From: Rapana venosa
Taxonomy: Eukaryota > Mollusca > Gastropoda > Neogastropoda > Muricidae
Assembly (NCBI GenBank): GCA_028751875.1
Contig: CM054157.1
Location: 52,959,318-53,023,317, forward strand
Length of the DNA stretch: 64,000 nucleotides
Direction: 5' to 3'
The notes under the pieces: generated by a model
Told to the model about the DNA's origin: nothing
Seen by the model: the letters and a program-made list of their open reading frames with translations, nothing else
The model's database searches: none
In this document: positions 43,300 through 56,994 of the stretch, one piece after another
Layout of the letters: each line of letters opens with the position of its first letter
Position numbering within the stretch: the stretch's first letter is position 1
Position numbers and translations under genes: made by a program

Positions 43300-46200
43300 C
43301 GATCAACGTAATGCCGAAGTGGAAGACGTAGGAAATTGCTCAGTATTATTGTGAATTAGTAGCTAGTTTTAAGTGGCCTTAGTTTTTTCATTGTTTAGCC
43401 ATACAGTTAAGATAAGGAGGATGGGAATATCGCTGCAAATTGTACAAGGCTAGTCTGTGGGACATTGCGGCAGTATTCGCCTGCTTTCATGACGAAACGG
43501 CAAATTCAATCGCCCATGCAATCGTCCTCTGACGCTAAAAAGTGGCGAGACGGTGTCTTGTTAGACTGGACCTCTCTATCTAGTTCTGGGGGGGGGCCTT
43601 TTCTTCGTGTGGTGATGTGGAGACAGAACCCTGGACCTCCGTCAAGGACAAGCTGAGGCAAACCAGCCTGACGAGTGGGTGCCGGTGTCGTAGCACTATC
43701 ACAGGAAAAGCTGCAGGAAAACCAAAGTTAGTGCAGATATGGCCCGCCAGCACACCAACAACTGTACACAGTAGACATGAATGTCCTCTCCTACAGAAGC
43801 TCCTGAGGAAAACATACACACCGATGAGGCCAAGATGGAGAAAGTGGAGAATTTGCTAAAGACCAACAACAGAGACGATGAGGAGTCAAATACAAATGTT
43901 GAACAAACAGTGTTGAAGCCTGAAAGATGAAATGTGTGATATAGACAAGACATGAACAATCTTGGACTGAAAAATTAAGTTAAAGCAATCAAAAACCAGA
44001 ACTGATGGAACAGAGTGGAAAAACTAGAAAGAATGCAGACTTTCTCGAATGCCGGACAAGACAGAACAATATCATTATACAATGGCATGGAAAAGAACAA
44101 GTAATGAGACTGGAACTGATTGTGAAAATGTTCGAGGAAAATCACTTCTTTCCGAAAAAATGGATGTAGCAGATTTAAGTTGATAGTGTGCACATATTAA
44201 ATTCAAAACCCAATCCCCCATTATTGCCAGGTGTTGTTTTTATCAAGAAAGACTTAGTGAATAAAGAAGGCCTAAAACTCGTTTGAAAGGTACAAGGATT
44301 TATGTAGACCGACGATTTTCAAACTGTATTAGAGATAATAGGCACAACTGAGCCCCATCCTTAAGATTGCTAGGGCAGAGGGAAAAATGTGAGAAAGGCT
44401 TTGATCATTGATCTTACTGGCGAAAGGATGACCCTCTAATGAACTTAAAAAGAAGGGAATAGCTTGTTAGGCCGGCCCGAATACAGGTCATCCTGCCATA
44501 GTCCTCAATTTCACAGGGGGATAGGAAAAGAAACAGACACCAAGGTCACCGGTCATCATCAGATAGAACACCTGATGTAATAGGCGCTTAAGCCAAGATG
44601 AGGCTCAGTTGTGGAGAAGTGAGGGAGTGACACATTTCCATGTGAAGGCAAGACAAAGACAGTCTGACTTGGCCTAGGTCTAACACCAGCCTGACCATGA
44701 GTGGTTGTAGGCATCTTCCATTAAATGACCTTCTTTAACTGCTGTTGAAAGCATGAATGCTGTGTCTTGTCATGACAATGTCATTGGTGAAAGTGTCTAG
44801 TCTTGAGGGGTGTGTATCAATTGAATTGTGGTAATACAGATAAAACAAATAAAATTTTTTCATTTTTTCCTTGGAACGACATGGATTGTTGTCAAAAAAC
44901 GGGACAGTCTGATAGAGAATTTTGTATCTTATGCTCGTAGTTTTGATTTTATATGTCTGACATAAAACATTCCTGGAAAATGTCCAGCCAGATTGTTTTT
45001 ACTGGCTATAAGGCCTTCTGAAAGTCGGCCATTAAAGTTATGCCAACAAGGGAGTCGCGTTTTGTTTTCTATGTGTTAAGTTTGTTTAATACGGCATGAG
45101 TTAACTACCTTGTGAATTGTTTAGATGTTCCATATCCTAATATTTGCACTTTCTCTAGTGACAAATTCTGTTTGGTACATAAAAGAAATGTTTTTGCATG
45201 TCAGTGTTGTATATTCCCCCTGAAGGTTCGTCGCCTTTTTAATAAATGTTTGAACAAAGATAAATGGAATTGCTATGATTGGAAGAAAGTTTAGTAAATT
45301 GTTGGGTGGTGACACTGGATGAAGTAGATTAAATACTATGTGGAGACTTAAACACAGACCCCAAACGTTTCTTGTCACCAGTAGTAAATTATTTAGTTCA
45401 GATGTCCAAGTAAAAAGTATTCTCTCAGCAGCATCGAAATCTGAAGATTGTGTTACTCAACATTATGGAAAATTACTATTGAAAAAGGCACTGCTCTTAG
45501 TTTACAAATTCTAAATGCGTATGTAATGTGACCAACAAGGACGCTATACAAACATCTCTGAAGGAGGATTAGAGTTAATTATTATTTTTAGTGTCAGATG
45601 ATTTGTTTTCTCAGATTTTTTTGACTCATTTCGTATGATTTGTTGCGAGCGTTCTGATTCCGATCACCTTCTGTTGAATTATATATTAAATCCATATAAT
45701 AAAACAGGTGTGAAACTGTAAGCCATCCCTGTTATGGAAAAGTTGTATGGGATGAAAACAAACTCTCAGTTTAAAAGAAAATCTCCAGATGTGAAACATG
45801 TGTGGAAATTTTTATTAATGCCTTTCAGATGATTGTGATGAGAACATTAATGAGCTTTAGATTGTTAAATGGTTTCATAAAAGCCAGTGCAAATGTATGC
45901 AGAAACAGTTACATATCAATAAAGTCCCATTCAATGATACTTGGTTATTAATAATGATGTAAAAGTATGAAATATAAGTCAGAAAACTTCTGAGACTCCG
46001 AAAACATTAAGAAAAGAGGACAAAAACGTGTACTGTGTCTCAAGAAGAATATACCAAGCATGCTTAACGAAAAAAAGAAACAGTATAATAAGACTTACTT
46101 GAAGATATGATGTCACTATCTCTTCTCAAATCCAGTTCTGGAAAAGTGTTAAGAAGGCGTCATTATAGAAAAAGTCATCCAAAGATAGTATATCAGTTGA

Positions 46201-48470
46201 CAGATGTTTTCAACATTTCAAAACCCAAGTGGAGAAAGACTCATAGCAACTCATGATTACTGATAGTGGACAGTGATGGAACTGAGGACGGATTTTTGAT
46301 CGTCCTATACAAAAGATGAGATATTAGGGGCACTAGAAAATTTAAAGAGTGAAAAGCAACCGTTCCTATCAAAACAATCCGTGAATGCTAAAATGGAGGG
46401 AAAATATTGTGCTTTTCCTTCACAACTATTCAACAAAATTTTTGATGATCGGTCTTTTTCCAGAATAAACTGGGCTGAATCTATAATAACAACGTTGCAT
46501 AAAAAGTTGCTGTTGATAACCCTAATAACTACCTGTGGAATTTCTCTTACAGACCTAATTAGTAAGTTATATAGTACTATTAATAACACTCGGTTACAAG
46601 AATGGGTTATGAAGAATAATATTACAGGTGACACTCAAGCTGGTATTTAAGAAGGATACTCCCTATCATCATATGTTTACTAACTCTGCTTTGCGATTGA
46701 CTAGAAACAGTTGCTCAAAACCGTAAGCTCTATGTAGCATTTATTGACTTTGAAAAAGCATTTTGATTTCTGTACCAGGAACTTGTTTGTGGCCTAATCT
46801 CCTAAAAAAATGGTGTGAAGGTAACCTATTACGATGTATGATAGCCATGTATCAGAATGTCAGAAGCAGAATAAGGATGAGGAACTAAAGTGACCTGACA
46901 TAATGATACTGTACCACAGTGTTAACACAGGGTGATGTATGTAGCCCCTTTATTGTTTTCCTGTTTTTTATCAATGAGTTAACAGAGACATCAACAATAA
47001 ATGGTAAACATGGTGCCACGGTTCCACCCCCCAAGATTTCTCAGAGTTGTTTAATCTTTCTGCTTGCTGATGATGTTATCTGCATCTGAAACAGTCGTGT
47101 AGGTATTACAAAAGCAGTAAACAGTCTTAAACAGGAGCTTCAACAGCACTGTATCTTAAAGTTAATCTAGAAAGAGTAATATAGTTGTATTCAGAAAAAG
47201 GTGGATATTAGCTGCTCATGAAAATGGTGTACAATGGAAATATCATGCCTTTGATTAATTTTATATAAATATTAGGAATCTGTTTTTCTACTAAGCTTAT
47301 TTTCACAACTGCATGTAAAGATCTGACAAGTCGGGTAAACGAAGCTTGTTATTTGTGTTTGAAAAAAACTAACGAATATTTAATAATAACACTTTTGATT
47401 TGTTCATTAGAGAATTGACTCACAAATAACAACCACTGTGTTTATATGTTGCAGAAATATGGGCTTGGATGCAGCTTAACACATGTGAAATCAGTACACC
47501 TCTTTGCTTTAAAGCAGTTTTTAGCTTAGAATAACGTACACCAATAGACAAGTTTATAGTAAACTAATTGATACCCTCTCATCTTTTAATGCTGCTGTAA
47601 GATGCATAGATATTGGATTAAGATTTTGCATAAGAATGAAGAGCGAGTGCTACCATTTAAATCCTACAAGAGGCATTATGATCTAGATACAAGGGAAAAA
47701 CCAATTGGGCATCAACAAATACTTTACCTGTATTTGTGAACTCGGGTTGGAATGTTGTCTCAATCAAGGAGTCGGAAATTGGTAGAGACTTATTAACGCA
47801 TTCAGGCAAAGAATGCTTGACTGGCTGCCGATGGCAGGCTGAGTGAATCATATACAAAACAGTGAAAGATATCAAATTACAGACAATTTAAAGTTCGCAT
47901 GATGTCAAAACCTTATCTAAACTTGTATAATGGATATCACACTTGAAAAGAATACTGTTCTAAGTTTAGACTTGGTGAACCAGATATATAATGTTCATAA
48001 ATTTCAGATACAGAGAAACAATGATATTAGACGACGTCAGGCTGTTATGCCCATTATGAAAGACAAGCTCCCGAGGATGAATAAACACTTTGTCTTTGCG
48101 TCCAGAATTTTAGGATGTTAGGCAGAACAAAATCCCTGTTAAATATAGTAGACGCCAAATTTATTTAGACTACCTGTTACTCCTTGCATCAAGATCATCC
48201 TGAGGTGTGGCGCAGCCTCACTTTATATTGTGTGTAAAGCCGTCAGAAATAAGAGAGATAATGTTATCCAAAGTGATATTTGTAGCTGACTTGTGGTATA
48301 CAGTATCATTATGGACGTGGTGTGTGTGTTGGTGTGTGTTGCGAGCGTCGAGTGTGTGTGTGTGTTGTGGTGTGTTAAAACTAAAAATACTAACGAGTTC
48401 GGCAACCCCCTTTCATGTATGGGCCATTGGCCTTTTTGTGAATAAATCGTTCGAGTTCGTGTTCGAGTTC
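43300..48470 (+). mobile_element. LINE-A, near full length (A' copy)
   Basis: Endonuclease piece VYIPPEGSSPF near 45,210; LYVAFIDFEKAF at 46,727-46,765; GDVCSPFIVFLFF-type block near 46,930; ADDVICI near 47,065. A C-terminal region with FRQR and Cys/His pairs runs to 48,130, then GT microsatellite, AATAAA and (GTTCGA)n at 48,440-48,470. Many frameshifts. The cleanest C-terminal part is the third copy at 54,705-55,915. Present in an intron of the host gene, sense orientation. Confidence 0.8.
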
Positions 48471-49570
48471 TGTCCTCTGATCTCTATCTGTCTGACTGCT
48501 TTATCTGTCTGCCTCTCTTCTCTCCTCCCCTCTATCTTCTTCTGATGATTTTTTTTCTCTTTGCCCGTACTGTTACTGATAGTTCTCTTCTTCATGAGAA
48601 TTGGCCATTTCAACGAGCTGTTATTAATACATGTGGGGCAACAACAGCCAAGGGATTATGAAAAGTCCATGATCTTTTTTCTTGTTGGTGTTTTTCTGTG
48701 GTGGGTGGGAAGGAGGGTTGTTTCTCATCTAGAAGCTCTGAAGTTCACCAATGGTGAGATTTTTTTGCATATGCACCATTTAGGTAGCCACATCCTGAAC
48801 TTCCAGGAATGGTGTCTCCAAGTCAGCTCAAGAAGAGTGGTTTATTTAAAAAAAAAAAAATTTATTTATTCTTTATATCGAAGGATAAATGGAATAAGCG
48901 CTCATGTGCTTTTTTTTTTTTTCATCCAGTCCCCCGTGTGTAATGCGGTTTGTAAATTTTGTCCCACCGTCACACATGGCCTAGCTACTTTAGAAAAGCG
49001 GAACAGGATTTGACGCGAGCGCAAGAAGTTTTGCATGCGATCGCAATAAACGGGCCTCGGTTTATAAATCACACCGAAGAGGGGACTTTCCCGTGTGAAA
49101 ACTTCCAGCGCTTGATTCCCTTCTGTATAGCAGAATATCAGATAAATGCACGTTAAAGATCCCGTCAATCATGGTCGGTGTTCGTTGGTTACGGAAACAT
49201 AACATACCCATATACATCCCCAAAGTCGGAGAAGCAACCTTCATTGTGGCAAAAACGATCGCATACTGCAAACTCACGCCTTTGGCGAACATAGGAGCTC
49301 AAGCTGAGGAACAAATAAAAACAAAAATTTTTTTGGGGTCAGCCTTTTGCTGGTTCTGAAACAACCATTCATTTCTGCTATCTACAGCGCAACTAAGTGT
49401 TGATAGAGGTGTGTATGAATACATACTAAATCTAACTCCCTGATTTCAGTATACAGTCCCAACAACTTGTATTTGCATAAACTAACAGATTATATTTTTA
49501 TTTACTTATCCTATTTAGATTTACATTAGTTAATAGATTGAAGAGAGAAGACAGAGAAAGAGTTGGAAAT
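48471..49570 (+). repeat. CT tract, SINE-IV tail and long family III element
   Basis: CT-rich 48,475-48,560; SINE-IV tail (reverse) 48,735-48,830; family III 48,855-49,090 continuing into a SINE-IV-like body and tail (GTAAAGATCCCGTCAATCAT, ACATCCCCAAAGTCGGAG) to 49,330. 49,331-49,570 unrecognised. Confidence 0.7.
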
Positions 49571-49858
49571 AGAAAATGTGATGTGTGTTGTTGTGTGTGT
49601 GTTGTGTGTTATGAGTGTGTTTTGTGAGTTGCGTGTGTGTTGGTTTGTGTTGTGTGTGTGTAGTACATGTGTTGTGTGTGTACATGTGTATGTGGTGTGT
49701 GGTGTTTTTGTGTTGTATGTGTGTGTGTGTTTGTGTGCATGTGTGTGTGTATGTGTGTTCACATGTTGTGTATATGCGTGTGAGTGTTGTTTGTGTTATG
49801 TGTGGGTGTGTGTTGTGTTCATTTTTAATTTATATTTAATCTTTGTATTTGTGTTGGG
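49571..49858 (+). repeat. GT microsatellite at the A'/B' junction
   Basis: Imperfect (TGTG)n corresponding to 57,000-57,240. It ends in GTGTTGGGGGACGGGATAGC, where SINE-I of block B' begins. Confidence 0.85.
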
Positions 49859-49859
49859 G

Positions 49860-50187
49860 GACGGGATAGCTCATTGGTCGTAGCACTCGCTTTCCCCCAG
49901 CCACGTTAAGCAGCGCGAGCGAGGTTACCAGTTGGATGGAGTGACCAGTATTGCGCGCCTTGGCTTCAGTACAGTTTCCCGCCAGTTTCACCCATTCTGT
50001 AAAAGGGTACCTGCCTCTTTAGGGTTCAGGGAAGCAAAGCAGCGAGGAGAGGAGATGGGCGCCGCGCTCAACCCCCCACGCCCCTCCCCCCCCCACCCCC
50101 CCCCACAAAATGCTGGCCCTAGAGAATTATGTCTCTGATGCTCGCTCCCCTACCACCTTATAGGTAGTGTACTCCTTTACCTTACCT
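49860..50187 (+). repeat. SINE-I (block B' copy)
   Basis: Same element as 33,474-33,800, but the first 45 bases differ at several positions (TCATTGGTCGTAGC against TCAGTGGTGGGAGC). From 49,906 onward it is identical. Confidence 0.85.
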
Positions 50188-51256
50188 TACTAAGCTGATT
50201 GATAGAGTGTTTGGCTACCATCCTTATGTCCAAGAAGTTGTCGGTTCAAATCTTGAATCAGGACTTGGAATTCAGGTTAAGGCAATCTGTTCAAAAATGA
50301 AAGTTCAGACCTGTCCCACTGACTTATTCCCTTGTATCTGTAGTTGTTGTACCGTTTTTAAGTCTCTGCAGATTTCTTCTCTAAGCGCGAAATTGGGGCA
50401 GCTGTTATTCCGGGAGAGGCAGCGTCGCCACAAGAGCACGCCACCCCATTGTTTGTTTTGTTTCATTTCCTGTTTCCATGTGCATTTCTTTCCTTATGAG
50501 ATGTGGCTTTTTTCCTCAAATTTGCCTGGTGCATGGACAGTTGTGGGTTCTTTTATGTGCACTAAATGCGTGTTGCACTTGGTCCTACCCTTCGTTTATT
50601 GTCATTATCAGAAAGATTAGCACCCATAACCACCCTCTTATAGGTCTAGGGATGGGGGCCCAAAATTTTCGAGCACTAACGTGGGACCTGAACCATGAAT
50701 TTTCACTTTCTAGCAGTGCGTTAAACCTCTAGACCACCTAAATCACCGTGTATAGAAGAAGAAAAGTTTCGCTATTTTATACAAAATTGTGTCACCTGTG
50801 ACCTGTGCACGGCAGAATATCAAATACACATTCCATTCTTGTCAGCTTTTGCTGGTCGACAAAAACGCAAATGCCCAGCGCAAGTTAAAACGTGTTCCGC
50901 CTTTCAGAAGAGTAGGCCATTTCATGCCCCTAGATGAGCAGAGTGGATGACAAAATTTCAAGAATCTCATGCACACAGGAGTCTGCACAGACACTCATCA
51001 TCTGAATGGGATTGTTGCACCTAAGAGTAGGCTATAAAAAAGAAAAACAACCCAAAAAAACAATGCATACGCAAAATCACACCCTGTGTGACCTCTGGAG
51101 CCCCAAGCTTTAGGAACTGGAAAAAAAAAAAAGAAACTATTTATGATGTGTGCGTGTGTGTGGTGTGTGTGTGCACATGCTCACCGCAGCGCATGTCTTG
51201 TTCATGCACATCCGCGTGCGCGTTGGTTCGCGAATTGATGGTGCGGACGTTGACAG

Positions 51257-51362
51257 GAAGACGTACCAGTGTCCTGCCTAACCTTGCCACAGCAGACAGC
51301 AACCGACATGTTGAACTCCTGGTGCACCTGCTGCACCCCTCCTTCCTCACAACATCACCCAC
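51257..51362 (+). CDS. STK36: Second copy of the 34.9-kb exon
   Basis: Identical to 34,870-34,975, including the same missing base. An identical error in both copies argues that one sequence was placed twice rather than two loci read independently. If real, this exon is duplicated in the gene out of order. Confidence 0.5.
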
Positions 51363-53140
51363 AGTTGATCAGTCCCTCCCTCCCGTCCTGCCCTGCCGCC
51401 TCCTGCCTTCCCTACTCCCTCTCCTCCCTCCCTTCTTTTCTTCTTCTGTCCAGCCTTTCCCCTCATCTTGCTTCTCCCCTTCCTTCTTCTGTCCTTCCTT
51501 TCCTTCCTTCCTTCCTTCCTTCCTTCCTCCTTCCTTCCTAACCTTCCTTCTTCCTTCCTCCTTTCTTTCTTTCTCTTTTCTTTCCTTTCGTTCATTCTTT
51601 TTTCTTCCTTTCTTCTCTTTCCTGCCTCCTCTTACCTTTCTTTCTTCCTTTCTTTTCCGCCTTCCTTCTTTCTTCTTCCTTCCTTCCTCCCTCCCGTCCG
51701 TTCCTTCCTTCTTTCCTTCCTTCCTCCCTCCCTTCCTTCCTTTCCTTCTTTCCTTTCCTTCCTCACTCCCTTCCTTCCTTCCTTCTTTCCCTTCCTTCCT
51801 TCTCCCTTCCTTCCTTTCTTCCTTGCCTTCCTGCTTCCTTCCTGGCCTCCCTTCCTATCCTGCTTTCCTTCCTTCCTTCCTGTCCTTCCTTTCCTGCCTC
51901 CCCCCTTCCCCCAATCCTTCCTTCTGTCTTTCCATCACAACAATACAGACAGGGTAATCCTTCTTTTCTTCTCCTTCCTTTCTTTCTCCTCTCCTCCCCC
52001 CTTCCTCCCCCTCTCCTCCCTTACCTACCTCCCTCCTCCCTTCCTCCTCCTCTTATCCCTCCCTCCCTTCCTTCACAAACATTATATACTGACAGGTTAT
52101 TCTTCCTTGCTTCCTCCCTCCCTCCTTCTTTCTCTCTCTCCCTCCATTCCTTCCTTCTTTTTTTTCCTGTTTCATCCTTCCTTCCTTTCTCCGATCGATG
52201 TCAAAACAGCTAAGATATTTCTTTAATTAACGTCGTTCACATAGAAGACTTACTAAAATACAGAAAGCAAATCAATCCATCCATTTCATTTTCTTTCAAC
52301 ATAAGTTGCAGAAGTAAAGTTTCAGAGCTGTCATCTTATAGTGTAAATCATTGTCCAGCAGCTTGCCTGTTTGTTTGAATTGCTATTATGGAATGTTTTT
52401 CGTTTCTTGGATTTTATGTATTTTTAAGTTGATTTTGTTGGCTGGGGCTTTGTTTAAGATAAAAAAAAAGTATAATTAATATAATTTTTTGTGTGTTTTT
52501 TATTTTGTTCCTTGCTAGAGGTTTGCGTTCACCATTGTGAGATTTTTTGCATATACAGCACTTTTTTTTGACCAGCCTTAAGGAGCCGTATTCTGACTTC
52601 AGAATGGATGTTAAACACCACGTGCATGCTTTTTTAAAAAAAATATGATACTGTTTTCACTGGGCCATCTGTTTATGTGTTTTCACTGGGCAAGCAACGT
52701 CCTACTTTTTCCAACATCGGAACGGCTTTAATCAAATGCACACAGATGTTCTGCATGTGTTCGCGACATGGGACTCCGGTTAAAGTCTCATTTGAAAGAC
52801 TTTTGGGGGAGAGTGAGTCGCACTGATGTTTAACTCCAGGGGAACAAATCCACTTGAACAAGGCATCTGATGGTAGCTCACTAATCACCCTGGGATCATC
52901 TCAATCTGGTCATCATATGTGCAACAATGCAATTCTCTCACCACCAGAACATGCTAATCCTGTCCCCAATATATTTTGGAGGCGTGGGGTTGGGGGTTGG
53001 AGGGGTGTTGTTTTATGACCTAGAGCTCCAAGGTTGACACAATGGTGAAATTTTGCGTATGCGACCATTTTTTCCACCATGAAGGAAGCCGCATTCCTGC
53101 TCAGAAATCAGTTGTTTAGATCGATACATTCTCCCTGCAG

Positions 53141-53250
53141 GTACAGAGAGGGGCAGCTACTGCGTGAAGACATCCTGCTGGCCATGCACACAGCTGGGTG
53201 CTTCCCTTTGCTGTGGACATCAACGAAGAGCTGCCTGCTGAAATTCAGAT
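53141..53250 (+). CDS. STK36: Second copy of the 36.8-kb exon
   Basis: Identical to 36,754-36,863, with acceptor CTCCCTGCAG, donor GTAATG and the same internal frameshift. See the first copy for content. Confidence 0.5.
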
Positions 53251-53870
53251 GTAATGATTCTGTATGAGTGTGTCCCGTCTGTTGATCGTATGAATGGATG
53301 ATTGATTGTATGTGTAATGATAGTGTTTTGCCTGTTGATCATATGATGATTGAGTAGGATTGATTCATGCGAAAAGATGGACATTGAATGATTGGTTTTG
53401 TCTGTTTGATAATATATGGATAGATTGTGGTATGGATTGATTCACTGTGAAAGATGGACATTGTAATTCTGATCAAATGATGCTTTGTTGTATATGTAAG
53501 TATTCAGTGCTAAATGAATTCTATATATAATTATTTAATATTATATGTAATGGTCCTGTTGTTTCGAGTGTGGTTGATTGTATGGGGGATTGATATTTAT
53601 ATGTAATAATCCTGTTTTTGTTGTGTGTCATTTGATCATATGGTGGATTGATTTGTAAATAGATTGAATCGGTGAGGAATGATGACAATGCAATGACCGT
53701 GATTGTCATGATTCATTTGCTGAAGAAAAAAGTGAATTCTTTGACTTTTTTTTTGGTTTTGGTTTTTAATGGAAATAGTTGCTGTCCTATGATAGGAATA
53801 AACATAGGTGTGGTGTGTGTTGAAAGGGGGATTATGTATGGTGGAGAGTTTAGAGGTTTTTCCCACTAGC

Positions 53871-53901
<31 letters not shown>

Positions 53902-54704
53902 ACACACAAGACACAAAAAACACACACACAAAAGACAAAACACAAACACACGAAGACACAAACACACACACCACAAAACACACAAACACACAAACACATC
54001 AAATGCACCTCACCACCACAAGAGGAAGGTGGCAGAATGGGTTCAGAACGCTGGTCTGCCGTGTTTGAAGAACGTGAGGTATTCGCCCTCTCCCTTTCTC
54101 CCATCTGATTGGAAAGTGGACGAGCGGCAAGTGTCCAGCAGGTGGACCATAAAAACAAGGAACAGTCCTTAGGTTCAATTCCACCCAACACAAAACACAC
54201 ACACATACACACACACACACACTCTCGTCCTCCTCTCTCTCTCTCGCTCCTCTTTCTCTCTCTCATCTCCATCTCTCAATCTTCATCGTCTCTCAATCTC
54301 TCTCTCTCTCTACGGTCTGTACTTGAGTATTATTCTTCTGTTCAAAATTTTCCTATGACAACATGTTTTGGGAAATGTTTGATTATATACCACCACCCCC
54401 TTCAATGAGGGCCAAGGCCTATAATGAATACAACTTTCCATTTGCATTCGCATTTCTCTGCCTCTCTCTCTCTCGTCTCTCCTCATCTCTCTCACTCTCT
54501 CTCCATCTCTCTCTCTCTCTCTCGCTCTTCTCTCTCTCACATTCTCTCCTCTCATCTCTCTCTCTCCTCTCACACATGTCATCTCTCTCTCTCTCATCTC
54601 TCTCTGTCTGTCTTTCCACCTCTCTCTCCATCCTCTCTCTCGAACACTTCTCTCTCTCTCTCTCTGTGTCTGTCTGTCTGTCTGTCTGTCTGTCTGACGC
54701 TCTC

Positions 54705-55915
54705 GTGATTAATGTATATAAAATTTAGAATCTGTTTTTCTCTAGCTTAGTTTCACAACTGCATGTAAAGATCTGACAAGTCGTGGAAAAACGAAGCTTG
54801 TTTATTTGTGTTGAAAAAACTACGAATATTGAATAATAACTCTTTTATTTGTTCATTAAGAATTTGATGCACAAATACAACCCACTGTGTTATATGGTGC
54901 AAAAAATATGGGGCTTGGATGCAGCTGTAACACATGTGAACAGTCACCCTCTTTGCTTTAAAGCAGTTTTTAGGCTTTAGTAGACGTACACCTAATGATC
55001 TTGTTTATAGTGAAACTAATGATACCCTCTCTCTGTTAATGCTGCTGTAAGATGCTTTAGATATTGGATTAAGATTTTGCATATGAATGAGAGCAGGCTA
55101 CCATTTAAATCCTACAAGATGCTTTATGATCTAGATGTCAAAGGGAAAAAACAATTGGGCAACACAAATTACGTACCTGTTTGTGTGAACTGGGGTTTTG
55201 GGATTTGTTTGGCTCAATCAAGGAGTCGGAAATTGTAGAGAGTTTTTAAACGCTTTCCAGGCAAAGATTGATTGACTGCCGATGGCAGCAATGGAGTAAT
55301 CATATACAAAACAGTGAAAGATTTAAAATGTACAGACAATTTATAAGTCGCTTTGAGCCCAAACCTTATCTAAAACTTGATATGGATATACACTTAAAAA
55401 GAATAATGTCTAAGTTTAGACTTGGTGTATCAGATATAAATGTTATAAATTCAGATACAGAGAACATGATATTGACGACGTCAGGCTGTTATGCCCCATT
55501 ATGTAAGCAAGCTCCCGAGGATGAAGTACACTTTGTCTTGTGCTGCCCAGTTTGAGGATGTTAGGCAGAACTACATCCCGTTAAATATAGTAGACAGCCA
55601 AATTTATTTAGACTTTTGTTTACTCCTGGCATCAAGTCATCCTGAGGTTGTGCGCAAGCCTCACTTTATATTTGTGAAAAGCCTTCAGAATAGAGAGATA
55701 ATGTTACCCTAAGTGATATTTTTGTAGCTGACTTTGTGGTATACAGTAACATGTTGGTCTGTGTGTGTGTGTGTGTGTGTGTGCGTGCGTGCGTGTGTGT
55801 GTGTGTGTGTGTGTGTGTTAAAACTAAAATACTAAGCAGTTCGGCAACCCCCTTCATGTATGGGCCAATGGCCTTTTTGTGAATAAATCGTTCGAGTTCG
55901 AGTTCGAGTTCTGTC
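54705..55915 (+). mobile_element. LINE-A 3' end (third copy, A'')
   Basis: Starts abruptly inside the ORF where B' ends. It carries an open C-terminal stretch (55,268-55,555) with FRLGVSDINVINSD, YAPLCKQAPEDEVHFVLCCP (Cys/His knuckle-like) and FEDVRQNYIPL. GT microsatellite 55,760-55,820, AATAAA near 55,882 and (TTCGAG)n at 55,889-55,910. Collinear with 47,254-48,470 but with fewer indels. Confidence 0.85.
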
Positions 55916-56955
55916 TCTGTATCTCTATCTGTCTGACTGTCTTATCTGTCTGCCTCTCTCTCTCTCCCCTTCTATCTTCTTCTGATGATTTTTTTTTCTC
56001 TTTTGCCCTTCTGTTACTGATTTCTCTTCTTCCATGTAGAATTGCCATTTCAACAGCTGTTTTATACATGTGGGGGCACAACAGCCAAGGGATTTTGAAA
56101 AGTCATGATCTTTTTTCTTGTTGGTTTTTTTCCTGTGGGGGGTGGGGGAGGGGGTTGTTTCTCAGCTAGAGCTCTGAAGTTCACCAATGGTGAGATTTTT
56201 TTGGCATATGCGACCATTTAGGTAGCCACATTCTGACTTCAGGAATGGTGTCTCCCAAGTCAGCTTCAAGTGTTTATTTAAAAAAAAATTTATTTATTCT
56301 TTTATATCGAGGATAATGGAATAAGCGCTCATGTGCTTTTTTTTTACATCCAGTCCCCGTGTGTATGCGGTTTTGTAAATTTTGTCCCACCGTCACACAT
56401 GGCCTACTCTTTAGAAAAGCGGAACAGGATTTGACGCGTGCGCAAGATGTTTTGCATGCGTTCGCAAACGGGGCCTCGGTTTATAATCTCATCCGAAGGA
56501 CTTTCCGTGTGAAACTGCCAGCGCCTTGATTCCCTTCGTGTATGCAGAAGATCAGATATATGCACGGTAAAGATCCCGTCATTCATGTCGGTGTTCGGTG
56601 GGTTACGGAAACATGAACATACCCAGTATACATCCCCAAAGTCGGAATGTAGCAACCTTCATGGTGGGCAAAAACGATCGCATACGCAAAATCTCGCCAT
56701 TGGCGAACATAGGAGCTCTAGCTGAGGAACGAAATAAAAAAACAAAAGTTTTTTTTGGGGTAGCTTTTGCTGTTCTGAGTACAACCATTCCATTTCTGCT
56801 ATCTACAAGCAACTAAGTGTTGGATGAGAGGTGTGTATGAATACATCTATATTTCTAACTCCCTGATTTCAGTATACATCCCCAAAGCTGTATTTGCATA
56901 AACTAGATTTATTTATTTTTATTTACTTATCTATTTAGATGTGTACATGAGTTAG
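55916..56955 (+). repeat. CT tract, SINE-IV tail and family III with SINE-IV body
   Basis: CT-rich to 55,985; SINE-IV tail (reverse) 56,160-56,260; family III 56,280-56,500 running on through GGTAAAGATCCCGTCATTCA and ATACATCCCCAAAGTCGG to 56,745. Cleaner twin of 48,471-49,330. Confidence 0.8.
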
Positions 56956-56994
56956 ATAGATTGAAGAGAGAAGTCAGGAGAAAGAGTTTGGAAA

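Larger units (their letters stand above)
40969..49085 (+). repeat. Block A': second version of block A
   Basis: Collinear with 1-8,095. It lacks the base-smearing of A but has many small indels. It contains family F (40,980-41,090), the damaged exon (41,109), a LINE-C fragment, SINE-IV, a CT tract, LINE-A and family III. Confidence 0.85.
49906..54704 (+). repeat. Block B': copy of 33,519-38,317
   Basis: Constant offset 16,387. It includes repeat VI, tRNA-like and family III fragments, the TTCC tract (51,427-52,200), the AC tract (53,871-54,002) and the CT/TCTG tract (54,220-54,695). The right end switches from GACGCTCTC directly into LINE-A sequence. Confidence 0.92.
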
